A DNA stretch of 64,000 bases from Phytophthora colocasiae (taxonomy: Eukaryota > Oomycota > Peronosporomycetes > Peronosporales > Peronosporaceae): assembly GCA_018806915.1 (NCBI GenBank), contig JAGKQI010000104.1, positions 434,001 to 498,000 on the forward strand, read 5' to 3'. The notes below the pieces were generated by a model. That model was given only the letters and a program-made list of their open reading frames with translations, did not search any database and was not told the DNA's origin. Position 1 is the stretch's first letter. The number at the start of each line of letters is the position of its first letter. Position numbers and translations under genes: made by a program. Positions 32,901-43,693 of this stretch are shown here, in pieces.

Positions 32901-34340
32901 TTAGGTACGAAATACATCCGGTGTTGAAGTTGGATGGGTTAACCCTTTACGATCGTCCATGGAGGACGAATTACCAGGCGTGTACATCTGCGCCTTGAGG
33001 ATATGGAGCTTTGGCCCGCGTAATTTACCGTGCTTGTTCTCGAGTTGGCGTTTTATATTGGCGAACCGAAGCGCATTGGGGTTTCGAGGTAATCCGCTCA
33101 ATTTGCCTTGACAATTGGTCCCATTGAGGCTTTTCCTGAGCGAGTGCTGAACATGTGAATTCGTCTCTGGTCCTAGTTCACTTGTATCATCGTCGTCAAT
33201 CGAAGAAACCTCGTATATCTTGGCTACTGAAGACACTTTGACCTCCTGTACGATCATGCGCGTAGTACGGTTGATCTGGAATTGTTGCTTGTACTTCGCC
33301 ATCAAACGCTGGCGAAACGCGATGGCCTTCACTTGCTGCTCACGAATCGCCATTTCATTGCGATAGGCTTCGCGTTGCGTTGGGTACTTGATTGTAATTT
33401 GCAGCGCTCGACAACGACGCCGACTTGCATGACGACGGACAAGACGCTGAATTTTCACGGCTGGAGATTGTCGAATGCCTTTCAGCCATCCTTTCTGGCG
33501 TTTAAACTCGCGGAACACCGTTCGTGTAGCAAGGCCTCTCCATCGCGCTTGAATTCGACTTACTAGTTCGTATTCACGACGGAGGACGCGTGTTGTGATC
33601 TCTAACACATTAGTCTCCACTTTGATCAACGAAGGTCTCCCGCCTGACCGTCGTACGTACTCTCTGTAGTTCCAATAAAATACATCAAGCTCTGCACCAT
33701 TTGCATACCAGAAGACCGGTGGTTCATTCGGACGGGCAGCTAACGCATAGCTGAGGATCTGCGGAGCCATAAAGCGGATTATCCTCAAGCACCGCTCGAT
33801 GAGAGTCCGTCTCCGTGCCTGCATGCCTCTCACTCGTGTTTGGATTCTGGTAGCTGCTCGATGGATCTTTCGTAGATAGCGCTCACGCTCTACTAGCCGT
33901 CGACGAAACTCTATTCGTCCAAGGAATCCACGCGCAATACGCTGAAGCAGAGCGGTAGCTGGGATTCGTCGGCGTTCGAACTCCTTAATGGCATTTCGCT
34001 CCTCTTCGATCTGTTCATGAAAACTCACAACTCCTGCACGAAGATATCTCGTACTTCCGCAGCCTGGACACTTCGGTACTTGTTCGTACAGGGAAGTGGT
34101 GTCTTCCTGTTTGTCAAGAGACTGCTTGGAAGTAGCCAATTGGTCTGCTTTACGCCGAACTCGTTGCACATCGATGAACGTGACACTATTGCATCGCTGG
34201 CAGGTAAGATATGGAGTCATGCAGATAAGAGAATCATACTGAACAGTATTTGAACCAGCCTCCAGCTTTGAATCCTCGTCATCGGAATGCAGCGCTTCGT
34301 TATCGGCTACTGGTATCGGTGCTGCGATTGCTTTATGCAT
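32901..34340 (-). CDS. Zinc-ribbon and IQ-motif protein (479 aa)
   Basis: Near residues 46-100 two Cys pairs (CQRC and CPGC) are spaced as in a zinc ribbon. From ~125 to 345 come several IQ-type helices (ALLQRIARGFLGRIEFRRRL, AATRIQTRVRGMQARR, RIQARWRGLATRTVF, AVKIQRLVRRHASRRR), which in known proteins bind calmodulin or centrin. The C-terminal ~90 residues are low-complexity and basic. Single exon, ATG at 34340. A cytoskeletal or axonemal role is inferred only from the IQ repeats and its neighbours. Confidence 0.65.
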   Translation of the reverse strand: MHKAIAAPIPVADNEALHSDDEDSKLEAGSNTVQYDSLICMTPYLTCQRCNSVTFIDVQRVRRKADQLATSKQSLDKQEDTTSLYEQVPKCPGCGSTRYLRAGVVSFHEQIEEERNAIKEFERRRIPATALLQRIARGFLGRIEFRRRLVERERYLRKIHRAATRIQTRVRGMQARRRTLIERCLRIIRFMAPQILSYALAARPNEPPVFWYANGAELDVFYWNYREYVRRSGGRPSLIKVETNVLEITTRVLRREYELVSRIQARWRGLATRTVFREFKRQKGWLKGIRQSPAVKIQRLVRRHASRRRCRALQITIKYPTQREAYRNEMAIREQQVKAIAFRQRLMAKYKQQFQINRTTRMIVQEVKVSSVAKIYEVSSIDDDDTSELGPETNSHVQHSLRKSLNGTNCQGKLSGLPRNPNALRFANIKRQLENKHGKLRGPKLHILKAQMYTPGNSSSMDDRKGLTHPTSTPDVFRT

Positions 34341-34484
34341 GGGCTCGAGGTTTCAGGAACGGATGAAAGCACCGTTTCAGAAAGGGTATATACTACGATG
34401 TGAAAAACTTAAGTGAATGTGTTCATAATGGCTATCATGTAAATGCTAACTCAAATGTATGCAGACATGCAGGTTCGATGTCAC

Positions 34485-37400
34485 TTACTCATCCTCGGCA
34501 ATGTCTTCTTCCAGCTCATCTTCAAGCTCGTCATCTCCAGGACGGAATTTGTCCTCCCGTGAGTTTGGACGACTCATTGCTGCTTCACGAGAGTCTGGAC
34601 GTTTGCTATGCGCTTCTCGAGATCCTGGACGACTCGCCTCTCTCGAAGCTGGTCGACTGGACTTAGCTTCACGTGATTGAGGACGACTGGAGGAGGCCGG
34701 CTGCTTGTAGTCGCTTGGTGAAGGTCTGCGACGTCTGTCGTCCCCCAAAGAAACCCCAAGCTTCGCCTGAACAGCTTCGACGATTCGAGGGTCCACGTAC
34801 GACTTGAGTGTCAGTCCTTTGCGTTTCATCTCCTCCATCTTTTCCAAGCTCTTTTCCAGCTCGCCCTCCCCATAGTAACCTTCCGTCAGCATGGCATATC
34901 CATCACCAACACGAATAGCTTCCTCGATTCCAGATTCTTCCAGTAATTTCGTGACGATTTCCATCATTTCCTTCGGGTTTTGCTTGGTCTGTTGACGAGC
35001 GATCACAAACTGTTCAATGAGTAAGATGCGTTTCTCGTAGCGCTTGAGTAGCGACTCCTTGCCTTCCGAACGAGACTTGGACACGACCTGCACCGCTTCT
35101 TGCAAGGCGGAGATGGCCTTCTCGTAGTCTCTGTACTCTTCGACCTCAACTTGAGCACATCCAGCGTAGAAGGCCGCAAGCTGCTCGAAAGCCCGCGCCT
35201 TCGTGTAGAATCCCACAATGTTCTTGAGGATTTCGGGATCTTTGCGCCAGTCCAGATTCTGAAGGTAGTTGGCCGCAAGGATGAAGATTTGAGCGTTCCG
35301 AGACACATTGGCAAAGAACACCACCTTCTCGGTGTCTCCGGATTTCAGCAGACACTTCATAGCCTTCAGTTTGTTGCCGGCTTGGGTATATTTCTTCGTG
35401 GCCAAGTGGTACGAGCCTTGCTGTTTGCAGCATTTGGCAAGCTTAAGGAGGAGTTCTGTACGTCGCTTTTTGTCTGCAGGTGAAGTGTCGTCACTTTTCG
35501 GTGGTGTCATTTTCTCCGCCATTTCTTCGGTTACCTTGACATCATGTTGCATGCACACTTCAAGAGCTTCAATTGTTCGGTTGCCAATCAGACACAAGTG
35601 AACCGCTTTGGTGTACTGGCCATTGGTGATGAAGAAGTCCGCACATTTCTTCAGAATAGCAGGCGATGTGTTACCGGAGCCGCTGAGCTCGTCCGTAAGG
35701 TGATGTAGCTCTTCGAACAGCTGAGCCTGGAAGCACAAGTCCAGTGCTTTGGCAACGTTTCCTCCTTTATGGTAAAGTTGGACAGCTTTCTCCATGTCTC
35801 GCTGCTCCTCGAAGTACGCAGCACAGTCCAACATGTCCGTTGACTTGCTCATGAGGGCAAACCCCATGAGATCAGCGTCCATGCGGTGTTCCTTAGCTAG
35901 ACGAATGGCGTGATTGTAGCACCCACCGCTTGCGAAGAAGTGAATTGCGTTGGAGATCTCTCCGTGGCCTTCAAATTGACGGGCTAAATGATAAGCTGCT
36001 GCTCGATTTCCACTCGTTTGAGCCACTTTGGCTGCAGCTTGGAAATCCTTTTTGAAGCACAAGACACGGACGATGGACAAATAATCCTTAGCCCGTTGGT
36101 AACTTTCCACAGCGCTGTCAAATTGCCCTTGACTCTCTTGGAATTGCGCCCACCAGACTAGTAAATCGCGATTGTTGGAAGTAGACACGTACTTCTGCAG
36201 TAAGTCGATCTTACCTAGTTTAAATAGCATCCGAGGAATGTCTTTCTGATGAGTTCCAGCATCTTCGTACGCTTCCATTGCCTCTTTGAGGTCACCCATT
36301 TCCTCATAGTGTCGTGCCAATGCGTGATACGTTGTTTTCAAGTGGATCCGGTCTCGTTTGGCTGCTACATCGACAGCTTTCTTCCAGTACCCACTGGCTT
36401 GGTAGAGTTTGTTGAGGAGGTCATAACGTCCGCATTCTCGATAAAGCCGAGCTGCATCGTCCCGAAGACCCAGCTGAATCGCCACCATAGCAATTGCCAC
36501 TTCCAGTTCTGGTTCCTTCTTGGCCTCCTGCACTGCAGCAGCTCCACGGGCGTGGCCCATGTTGCCAAGACACACTTCAGCCACATCCAGCCGCTTGGTC
36601 TTAACGCACATGCGAGCCATATTCTCCCATACGGAGGGGTTTTCGATCAATTTGACGGAGCGATAAGCTTCGTCCATGTTGCCGACCGTCATAAAGTAGC
36701 AAAAGTCAATCAGAGCCTGTCTCGCCTCGCTGTTGACCTTGTCCAAGCCCGTGAAGTCGCGCATGATCTGAGTTCGAAGGTAACTCGCCGTGTCGTAAGC
36801 TGTTTGGGTCTTCGCCACGGGGTTGTTAACCTTCGTTCGGCCAACATGCACTACGGTTGTGGAGTCATCTGAAGAACTAGTATCCACCTTAGCCACGAAG
36901 TACACACGTGGGACTTGAATACCGAGCAATGCAGTATACTTGAGGTCTAGATCGAAGCTGTCCTGCATGAGTAGCCCATGCTCATTGGATGCAAAGATGA
37001 TCGTAATTTCCTTATCCGAAACTTGACCACCTCGATTACCCGCACCGCCTCCTAGACCATCGTCAGCATTTAAATCTCGACGACTAGCACCTGCAGTGAG
37101 CACACCGTCGTTACCCGTTTTAAGAGTCTCGCAAATTAATAAACGAGGTTCTTGAGGGTCAAAGAATGCAGATATGGGGTAGCGTGAAGACCCAAAGTCG
37201 AACTTCTGGTAAATGTTAAGATCAGTTTGAAACACGAAGAGCTTGTCCATGGGCTCTCGCATTCGCAATCCACCCTCAACACGGTCAGCGAGGATACATA
37301 TACGCGTGCCATCAGAGTTGACGCAGATGGATCGCATGACTGCAGTTTTGGTCTCATCGCCAAAAGCTTCTGGTAAATTGCCCATACTCCCCAAGGCTTT

Positions 37401-39195
37401 TGGGTCACGACGAGATACGTCGAACACACGCATAAGCCCACGATCAGTACCTACTGCAAGGAACTTGCTTTGAAGCGACAACATCGCGGGCCTTCCTTCT
37501 GCTTCCGTGAATGAGATAGTGTTCTTCACAACGCCAGCTAGATTACAGATTTCGACGTGATTCCCGTTCGCACGATAGATCGATTCACCCCTGAGCACCA
37601 TGGAGCTTGAGAAGCACTTGAACTGGTTAATGAGCTTATTATCTCCATCTTTCATCTCGTACACTTCTGCTTTCGAGCCATTCCAAACCACAACAGTCGA
37701 CCCGTCGTGTGAAATGCCCTTGACTCGCAGTGAAGCTTCCAACATGGATTGAGTGATGGACACTCCAGACTGCACTCCATCTTGGAACTTCTCAATAGAA
37801 AGAGTCTTGGGACGAACTTGAATGACTGCTGTATCACCGCAAAGTGCTCGCTGCAAGTTGCCTTCGTGCAAAATGACCAAACCTTCCACAGTGTTGGCAA
37901 ACAAAGAAGGGTGTGCGTTGCTCCAGCCAATTCGAGTTACTGCACGCCCCACTTCAGCCGTGAAGAGTAAATCCCAACGATAAGACACTTTAACGGCATC
38001 AGTGTTGCCTTGTGCGGGTGTATCGACAAAAGAAGTGGCCCGCCAGAAGAATACGGCTCCTTGGGATGTACCAGCTACGAGAATGCGTCGTCGAGGTGAG
38101 AAACTCAAGTTGTTGACGTTATAGTTTAGCCCACTTGACTTGGGGAGACTCAGTACGCTGTTCTCCTCCGTGCGGATGTTCCAGAAACGCACTAATGGCT
38201 CGCCGGATGCGATTGCTAATAGACCGGGACCAGCCCACTTGGTTTCAAGAAGGGAACCTTCTCCGGCCAGGCTCAATTTGACTTTGGTGATTGGTTTTAC
38301 GGTACCATCAGTCGCTCCAACTTGATACACGATAAGCTGAACTGCGCGCGTGATGACAATGAGACGGTTCTGCTCCTCAAAAAACATCATTGAGTCAATT
38401 GCATGATTCAAAACTTGAATGTCGGAGATGTGACCGAGATCATCTGCATAATGCACTGATCCTGCCTCACCACCGAAAAAGAACTGTGGACATGTATGTT
38501 GGGAGAAGTTGTCGCTGCACGTTGAAGGTTAGTCGCAATTACCTTCGTTCCAACGCAATCCTGTAGCTTACTTACTTTTTAAAGTGGCCGTCTTTCAAAG
38601 CTGGTCGAGTGGCAAATACACAGTGTGTAAAACTGCCTTGACGCGTATACTGCGTACTAATTGTGAGTTGACCACGACTATCCACCTTCCACACAGCAAA
38701 GATACCGTTCTCATCAGCAGACATGAGGCGGTTGCCCGCAGGTGCCCATTTCAATAGGCAAACACGACTCGTGTGCGGAGAGTTCACTTCGCGAGCTGTC
38801 TGCTCCTTGAATACCCACAGCGAGACCATACCTAGAGCAGCTCATGTTAACATCTTAAACAGCCAACATTATCATTTACAACAAACGTACCGTCGCTCCA
38901 ACCAACAGCTAGTGCTCCTCCACGAGGTTGCCATGCCATCGTGACGATATCAGCATTGCGCGAGTAGATATCCAGTCCTTGCTGCTTCTCTCCCTATATA
39001 AATCGACATTGAAATGTCAACAATGCACCTGTAATACATTGATACTGGTTTCTTGTATCGAACCTCATCTGTGAAGAAGTGGATCTCTCGGTTTTCCAAT
39101 GCGACGGCAAGCACAGGGTCTAGCTCCCCCCAGACCGAGCAGACCTGCCGCAGGTTGGCTGGCACAGCCACATTATAGTCGTAGAACAAAGCCAT
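34485..39195 (-). CDS. IFT140: Intraflagellar transport protein IFT140 (IFT-A core)
   Basis: Exons 39195-39064, 38993-38891, 38831-38576 and 38514-34485 join to 1507 codons (1506 aa; animal IFT140 is about 1460). N-terminal WD40 repeats occupy ~1-700 and TPR-like repeats ~740-1370. Diagnostic blocks are VWENMARMCVKTKRLDVAEV, CLGNMGHARGA and QGSYHLATKKYTQAGNKLKA. It is a subunit of the IFT-A complex for retrograde transport and membrane-protein entry in flagella, needed for zoospores. The exon 4 acceptor is set at 38515/38514 because the nearer AG at 38485/38484 breaks the frame. The tail has five SRPxSREA-like repeats followed by an acidic end. Confidence 0.95.
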
Positions 39196-39335
39196 GCTTT
39201 ACAGCCCTAGATCTTCGTGCAATGCTCTTGATCGCCATTGCCATTGAAGCGACGCGTCGTTTCAAGATCATTTATGTGTCACACTTCAAATAGTACTATT
39301 TTTTATTTTAGTCCTACCCATTTTTATTTGGTCCT

Positions 39336-39351
39336 GTCAATTGCAATTGAC
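39336..39351. promoter_or_regulatory. 16-bp perfect palindrome in the IFT140/PUM3 divergent promoter
   Basis: GTCAATTGCAATTGAC equals its own reverse complement. It lies in the 208-bp gap between two divergent start codons (39195 and 39404), a likely place for a dimeric regulator. No transcription factor can be named. Confidence 0.4.
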
Positions 39352-39403
39352 TGGTTGCCACTGCTCATAGAGCTCCTCAGTATCAACAGGTGCAGTGATA
39401 GAC

Positions 39404-41077
39404 ATGGCGGTGCAAGCGAAGACGGAGAAGAGTTACAACAAGGGCGGCTTCAACGCCAAGAAGCGTCCTGCAGGCGGCAATGATGATGGCAAAAAGTCCT
39501 TCATGGACCAGAAGCTGGCCAAGAAACAGCGCAAGATGCAGCGTCCTCACTACGAAATGGTCACGCGTGCCAAGCAGATCTGGAACGTCATCCGCGAGCG
39601 CGATGTGGACAAGACCAAGCGCGCCACGCTCGTGGACGAGCTGTACACGCTGGTAAAGGGCAAGATCTATGACGTGGCGGCCAAGCACGACGCCTCTCGC
39701 GTCATCCAGTCGCTCATGCAGCATGGCAAACCCGAACACCGCTCTCAGATTGTGTTGGAGATGAAAGAGCATCTGATTGAGCTGGCCAAGATGCAGTACG
39801 GATGTTTTCTGGTGCAGAAGATGATCCGTTACGGCAGCGTATCGGACCGTGCAGCCATTGTCAAGTGCATGACGGGCCACGTTGTTCAGATCGGCACTCA
39901 CAACATCGCAGCCAATGTTCTCGAGTACGCACAGGAATACCTGAAGCCGTCGCAGCTTACAGCTCTCAAGCTGGAGTTTTATGGCCGGGAGTTCGCCTAC
40001 TTCCAGTCGGAGAGCAAGCGTAACCTGAAGGACATCATCGCTGCGCACCCGGACAAGAAGGCGGACGTGCTCAAGCACTTGACGACTATCTTGAATCGCA
40101 TGGTGGACAAGCAGCTCCTTGGTCTGGCCTTTGTGCAGTCTCTGCTGTGGGAGTACATGTGCAATGCCGAGTATGATGATGTTGTGGCTATGGTAGCCAA
40201 CGTACGTGATGCTTCGCTGGCTCTACTCGCAACTCGCAACGGTGCTCGTGTCGTGAACAAGTGCGTCTCGCTTGGTGCTGCCAAGGATCGTAAGCGTATT
40301 ATTAAGGCTCTAAAGGACAAGGTGCTGGAAGCGTGCAACCACCCCAGTGGCTACCTCGTGATCATGCGCATCTTCGACGTGGTGGATGACTCAGTTCTTG
40401 TGCAGAAATCCATTTTGGCGGAGATGAACGATGAACTCTTCGCAATCGCGATGCACCCGAGCGGACGTAAGGTTCTGCTGCAACTGCTTAGCCCTCTGAA
40501 CAAGAAATACCTCTCGGCAGATGATCTGGAGCTTCTAGAGCCGCCCATGGTGCCGTCTCCCGAGGACGCCACCGTCCTGATTGTGAACTACAAGAAGGAT
40601 CCGGATGCTCGTCGCGAGGAGCTACTGAAGGGCCTACTGCCCAAGCTGGAAGAAATGTGTGCTGAAAATGCTGCTGCCCTAATGCGTTCGAAGGAGGGTC
40701 GTGATGTGATTGTGGAGGTTGCTAAGCGAAGTGAGAACTCCGAGCTGGCAGATAGCATCGCTACCGCTGTAGTTGCGGAGCCTGCCGAAGAAGAAGAGCC
40801 TCTGCACAGTGATGCCAATGGACACTACGCTTTGCGCCGCCTGATTAAGGAAACTTCGTTCGCAGAGCCTCTGCTCTCCGCCGTTGAGGAGCAGCTGTCT
40901 CAGTGGGCTACTAGCAACCGTGGCTCCTTTGTGGTTCTTGCGTTCCTAGAGGCTGAAAAGGCCCCGAAGAACGCTGTCAAGGTGGTGAAGAAGGCGCTCA
41001 AGCCTGTCATGGAAGACCTGAAGAAGCTCGTCGACTCGCAGAAGGGCACTAAATTACTTCTTGAGAAGCTCCAATAG
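39404..41077 (+). CDS. PUM3: PUM3/Puf-A (Puf6-like) nucleolar RNA-binding protein
   Basis: 557 aa from the ATG at 39404; the two codons upstream start with GTG and are not used. A basic N-terminus (~1-45) is followed by RAKQIWNVIRER, HDASRVIQSLMQHG and GCFLVQKMIRYGS, the typical start of the Puf-A repeat superhelix, and later by a CPL domain (~400-545). Puf-A/Puf6 proteins bind structured RNA or DNA without the base-specific code of classical Pumilio and function in 60S ribosome assembly. Single exon. It shares a short divergent promoter with IFT140. Confidence 0.93.
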   Translation: MAVQAKTEKSYNKGGFNAKKRPAGGNDDGKKSFMDQKLAKKQRKMQRPHYEMVTRAKQIWNVIRERDVDKTKRATLVDELYTLVKGKIYDVAAKHDASRVIQSLMQHGKPEHRSQIVLEMKEHLIELAKMQYGCFLVQKMIRYGSVSDRAAIVKCMTGHVVQIGTHNIAANVLEYAQEYLKPSQLTALKLEFYGREFAYFQSESKRNLKDIIAAHPDKKADVLKHLTTILNRMVDKQLLGLAFVQSLLWEYMCNAEYDDVVAMVANVRDASLALLATRNGARVVNKCVSLGAAKDRKRIIKALKDKVLEACNHPSGYLVIMRIFDVVDDSVLVQKSILAEMNDELFAIAMHPSGRKVLLQLLSPLNKKYLSADDLELLEPPMVPSPEDATVLIVNYKKDPDARREELLKGLLPKLEEMCAENAAALMRSKEGRDVIVEVAKRSENSELADSIATAVVAEPAEEEEPLHSDANGHYALRRLIKETSFAEPLLSAVEEQLSQWATSNRGSFVVLAFLEAEKAPKNAVKVVKKALKPVMEDLKKLVDSQKGTKLLLEKLQ

Positions 41078-41140
41078 AGCGGAGATAGTTCAAACTTTAT
41101 AGATCCACAGACTTTTGTTTTTGTCTTTGTTGTCATGTTT

Positions 41141-43184
41141 TCAAGTATCTTCTTCACTGCTGTTGTCACTATCGTTATCCTCGGACGTGTCTGTACTGTC
41201 ACCCCCGTCTTCGCTGCTATCGTCGTGTATTGCAACGATGGGGTTCCCTTCTCGCCAATTCTCGATCAAATCCAGTATCTGGGGGTGTGAGTGGAGAACA
41301 GCAAGGTAGACCAGCGTCTCCCCGAACTGTTTTGTCATGCACTTGTGTCATCAACAGCTCCTATCGTACATATTTTGTTGCAGCTCACCTTGTTTGGTTT
41401 TTCAACCAATTCAGCATCACACTGTTGGAGCATGTTCATTAGGAGATTGACGTTCCCACAGGCAGCCGCGTAGTGTAACGCTGTCATTCCTTGTGCCTGC
41501 AATGCACATCATTTTTAGCAATTACGTCGAAGTACATCGGTGATAGCACTTTTTGAAGTACATCGGTGATAGCACTTTTTGAACGTACGTCTTGCAAAGT
41601 GAGCTCGGATCCAGCATTAAGAAACACCATTCCTAGCTGGTGAAGAGGTGTTCCTCCTTCAGCACACTGCATCAATGGCGTTTGTCCAAATACCTGTTTA
41701 AACATGCTCAGTATCACTCTTCGATACATATCGGGGTAATATTAATGTGAAAACTTACGTTTCGCGCATCAACTGAAGCCCCAAGTTCGATCAACGTTTC
41801 TGCTGCGAGCTTGCTTTCTCCAACGACTGTCAGCATTAATGGAGTCGTCCCCCAGCGGTCTTGGACGTTGACGTTGGCACCATATTTGGCTAGAAGTCGC
41901 ACAATATCTAGATTGCCAACTCGACTTGCCCAGTGCAGTGGTGTCCAGCCATCCCTCTGCAATATAACGTTAACCCCACAAAATCTCGTAACTTCCAAAC
42001 AGCACGTACATCTTTCTTACTAATCGACGCTCCTTTCTTGAGCAGAACGTGGCAAATGCTCGTTCGATGCAGTGTACAAGCCCAATGCAACGCATTTCTG
42101 CCGTCAGAACCGTTTGCATCAATGTCGATCTTATTGGCAATGCCTGAAAGTATCTCATCGACATTATCTGCAACAACAAGGCAGTGCACATTAGATTTTT
42201 GTAGTGTGATGAATGTATGGAAAACTTCTCTTGCCTGTTTTCGCCGCTAGCGTAAAACCATCAGCAATTCTCCCTGCACGTTTAGCTTCCTAGATAACAT
42301 CGTAAGCATGGACAATTAATTATGTTCCGTGCATGAAAACGTGTAGATCCGTACGTAGTAAGAATGTGAAAGCCGCCAGAGTAAATAGGTTGCAGCAGCG
42401 AATGGGATTGCAGATATGGCGCAGGTATATGTTGAACCCGTTTCGATGCAAATGAACGTGTTGATGCCCATTTCTTCTCGGCATTGCTGGTCGTAGGCGT
42501 TGACCATGCGCTGCCAGTGCGTCACAGCAGGAATAAGTGCCATCGTCTCGATTAGTGAGCACACTATAGATGTGACCAATGTGATCTCCTTGCCTTCACC
42601 GTTCCAAGTCGGGATTTTGATGTCAAAGGCTACCATAATGCTCACTATAAAGCTCATGATGGCGGCAAGGAGTGCCAAGACCGTGAATCCCCTTGTGGCT
42701 GTTGCATCTCCTAGACACCACGGGTCATTAGAGGCAACAATTGAAAGCGAGCTTTATGGAGCGTCAGTTTGCACGGCTAGTACTGTACTACAGTAGTAAA
42801 TAACAAGCTTCAGACCTTACCAGAAGCTTCTGTAGGCGGTGAAAGGCTGGGCTCCGGATGTGACGTCGGTGCTGTCGACAGCGGCGCCAGCGTTAATGAG
42901 TTTGTAGCGCACGCCAGTACCCTGAACAGAGGTGGTGGGTTAGCAACGAAGTCAAGAGATTCAAAGTCATTCGTGCTGGCATCGTACCGAGAGGAACCAG
43001 AGTCCGATGTCCACAGAGTTGACCGTGTCATGAGCCCATTTCTGCCCACTGTTCGCCGTCAGCAGCAGTACGAGCGATACGAAGCTGCTCACATTGCCTG
43101 AGGGTGAATATGTTAGATGCAGCACGAGTCTAGAGGGCAAAAGAGCGTCGTACCGAGAAGAAAGCGCACCCGAATCTTTTTCAT
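41141..43184 (-). CDS. Four-transmembrane protein fused to ankyrin repeats (462 aa, ten exons)
   Basis: Exons 43184-43154, 43097-42988, 42921-42821, 42691-42355, 42289-42235, 42167-42010, 41956-41759, 41693-41589, 41496-41389, 41326-41141; the 1389 nt close in frame. Residues 1-194 hold four hydrophobic segments (VSSFVSLVLLLTA; VLALLAAIMSFIVSIMVAF; VTSIVCSLIETMALIPAV; ISAIPFAAATYLLW), a tetraspan or claudin-like layout. From ~214 five or six ankyrin repeats follow (GRNALHWACTLHRTS; DGWTPLHWASRVGN). The tail is Ser/Asp/Glu-rich. Intron 5 uses a GC donor (ACAG/GCAAGA), the only donor found that keeps frame. The acceptor of exon 4 is less certain. The two halves could be separate genes, but no start codon fits the ankyrin half. 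Confidence 0.7.
41531..41582. repeat. 26-bp unit duplicated in tandem
   Basis: Bases 41531-41556 and 41557-41582 are identical. They lie inside an intron of the four-transmembrane/ankyrin gene (between exons 8 and 9), so reading is unaffected. Confidence 0.9.
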
Positions 43185-43362
43185 GTGGGCGAGGTGTTGA
43201 CTGCGTCGTTTGAAGATCCCAAGCGTAAATATGGCAGGGATGCGAAACCAAGTATTGCAGTGTTAATATTTGGTCAAAATGAAGAAGACTTGAGCTCAAT
43301 CTCAATGTTGCCGCCCTTGATGCATGCGGCACGCTCTCCAGTACGCATCAAGCACACATGTA

Positions 43363-43562
43363 CAGTGCACGCCGGAATTATAAACGCACCAGAAAATTGA
43401 CTTTCCTGAAAACCATCTTCAGTGTTTCCAGCCGAACCAACCCTTACAGACTACTGGACGACAATAGAAAACGTATGCAAAACGGAGAAATGGAAAAGCT
43501 GGTGTCGTTCAAGAGCAATCGGCAAAAATCATGTTTTGCTCAGGTCAAAGTATAAACGCACT
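43363..43562 (+). repeat. Left terminal inverted repeat of the Tc1-like element
   Basis: Outer direct repeat ATAAACGCAC at 43380-43389; inner one at 43552-43561. Confidence 0.9.
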
Positions 43563-43693
43563 GGTCAGTTTTTTATTACGGGCGGTAATAAACGAAATAT
43601 AAGCGGTCTTATTGGTAATAAATGAAACAGATAAATAGCGGTTTGAAAAACGTTTCAGATACCACCACTTGTTTTTTTGGGGAGGTGACAACT

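Noticed and set aside
38454..38456. IFT140 start at a GTG near 38456
   Set aside because: Three upstream exons join in frame to an ATG at 39195 and supply the missing WD40 start.
38484..38485. Nearest AG as acceptor for IFT140 exon 4
   Set aside because: It gives the wrong phase. The AG at 38515/38516 keeps the frame and adds a plausible PQFFFGGEAG block.
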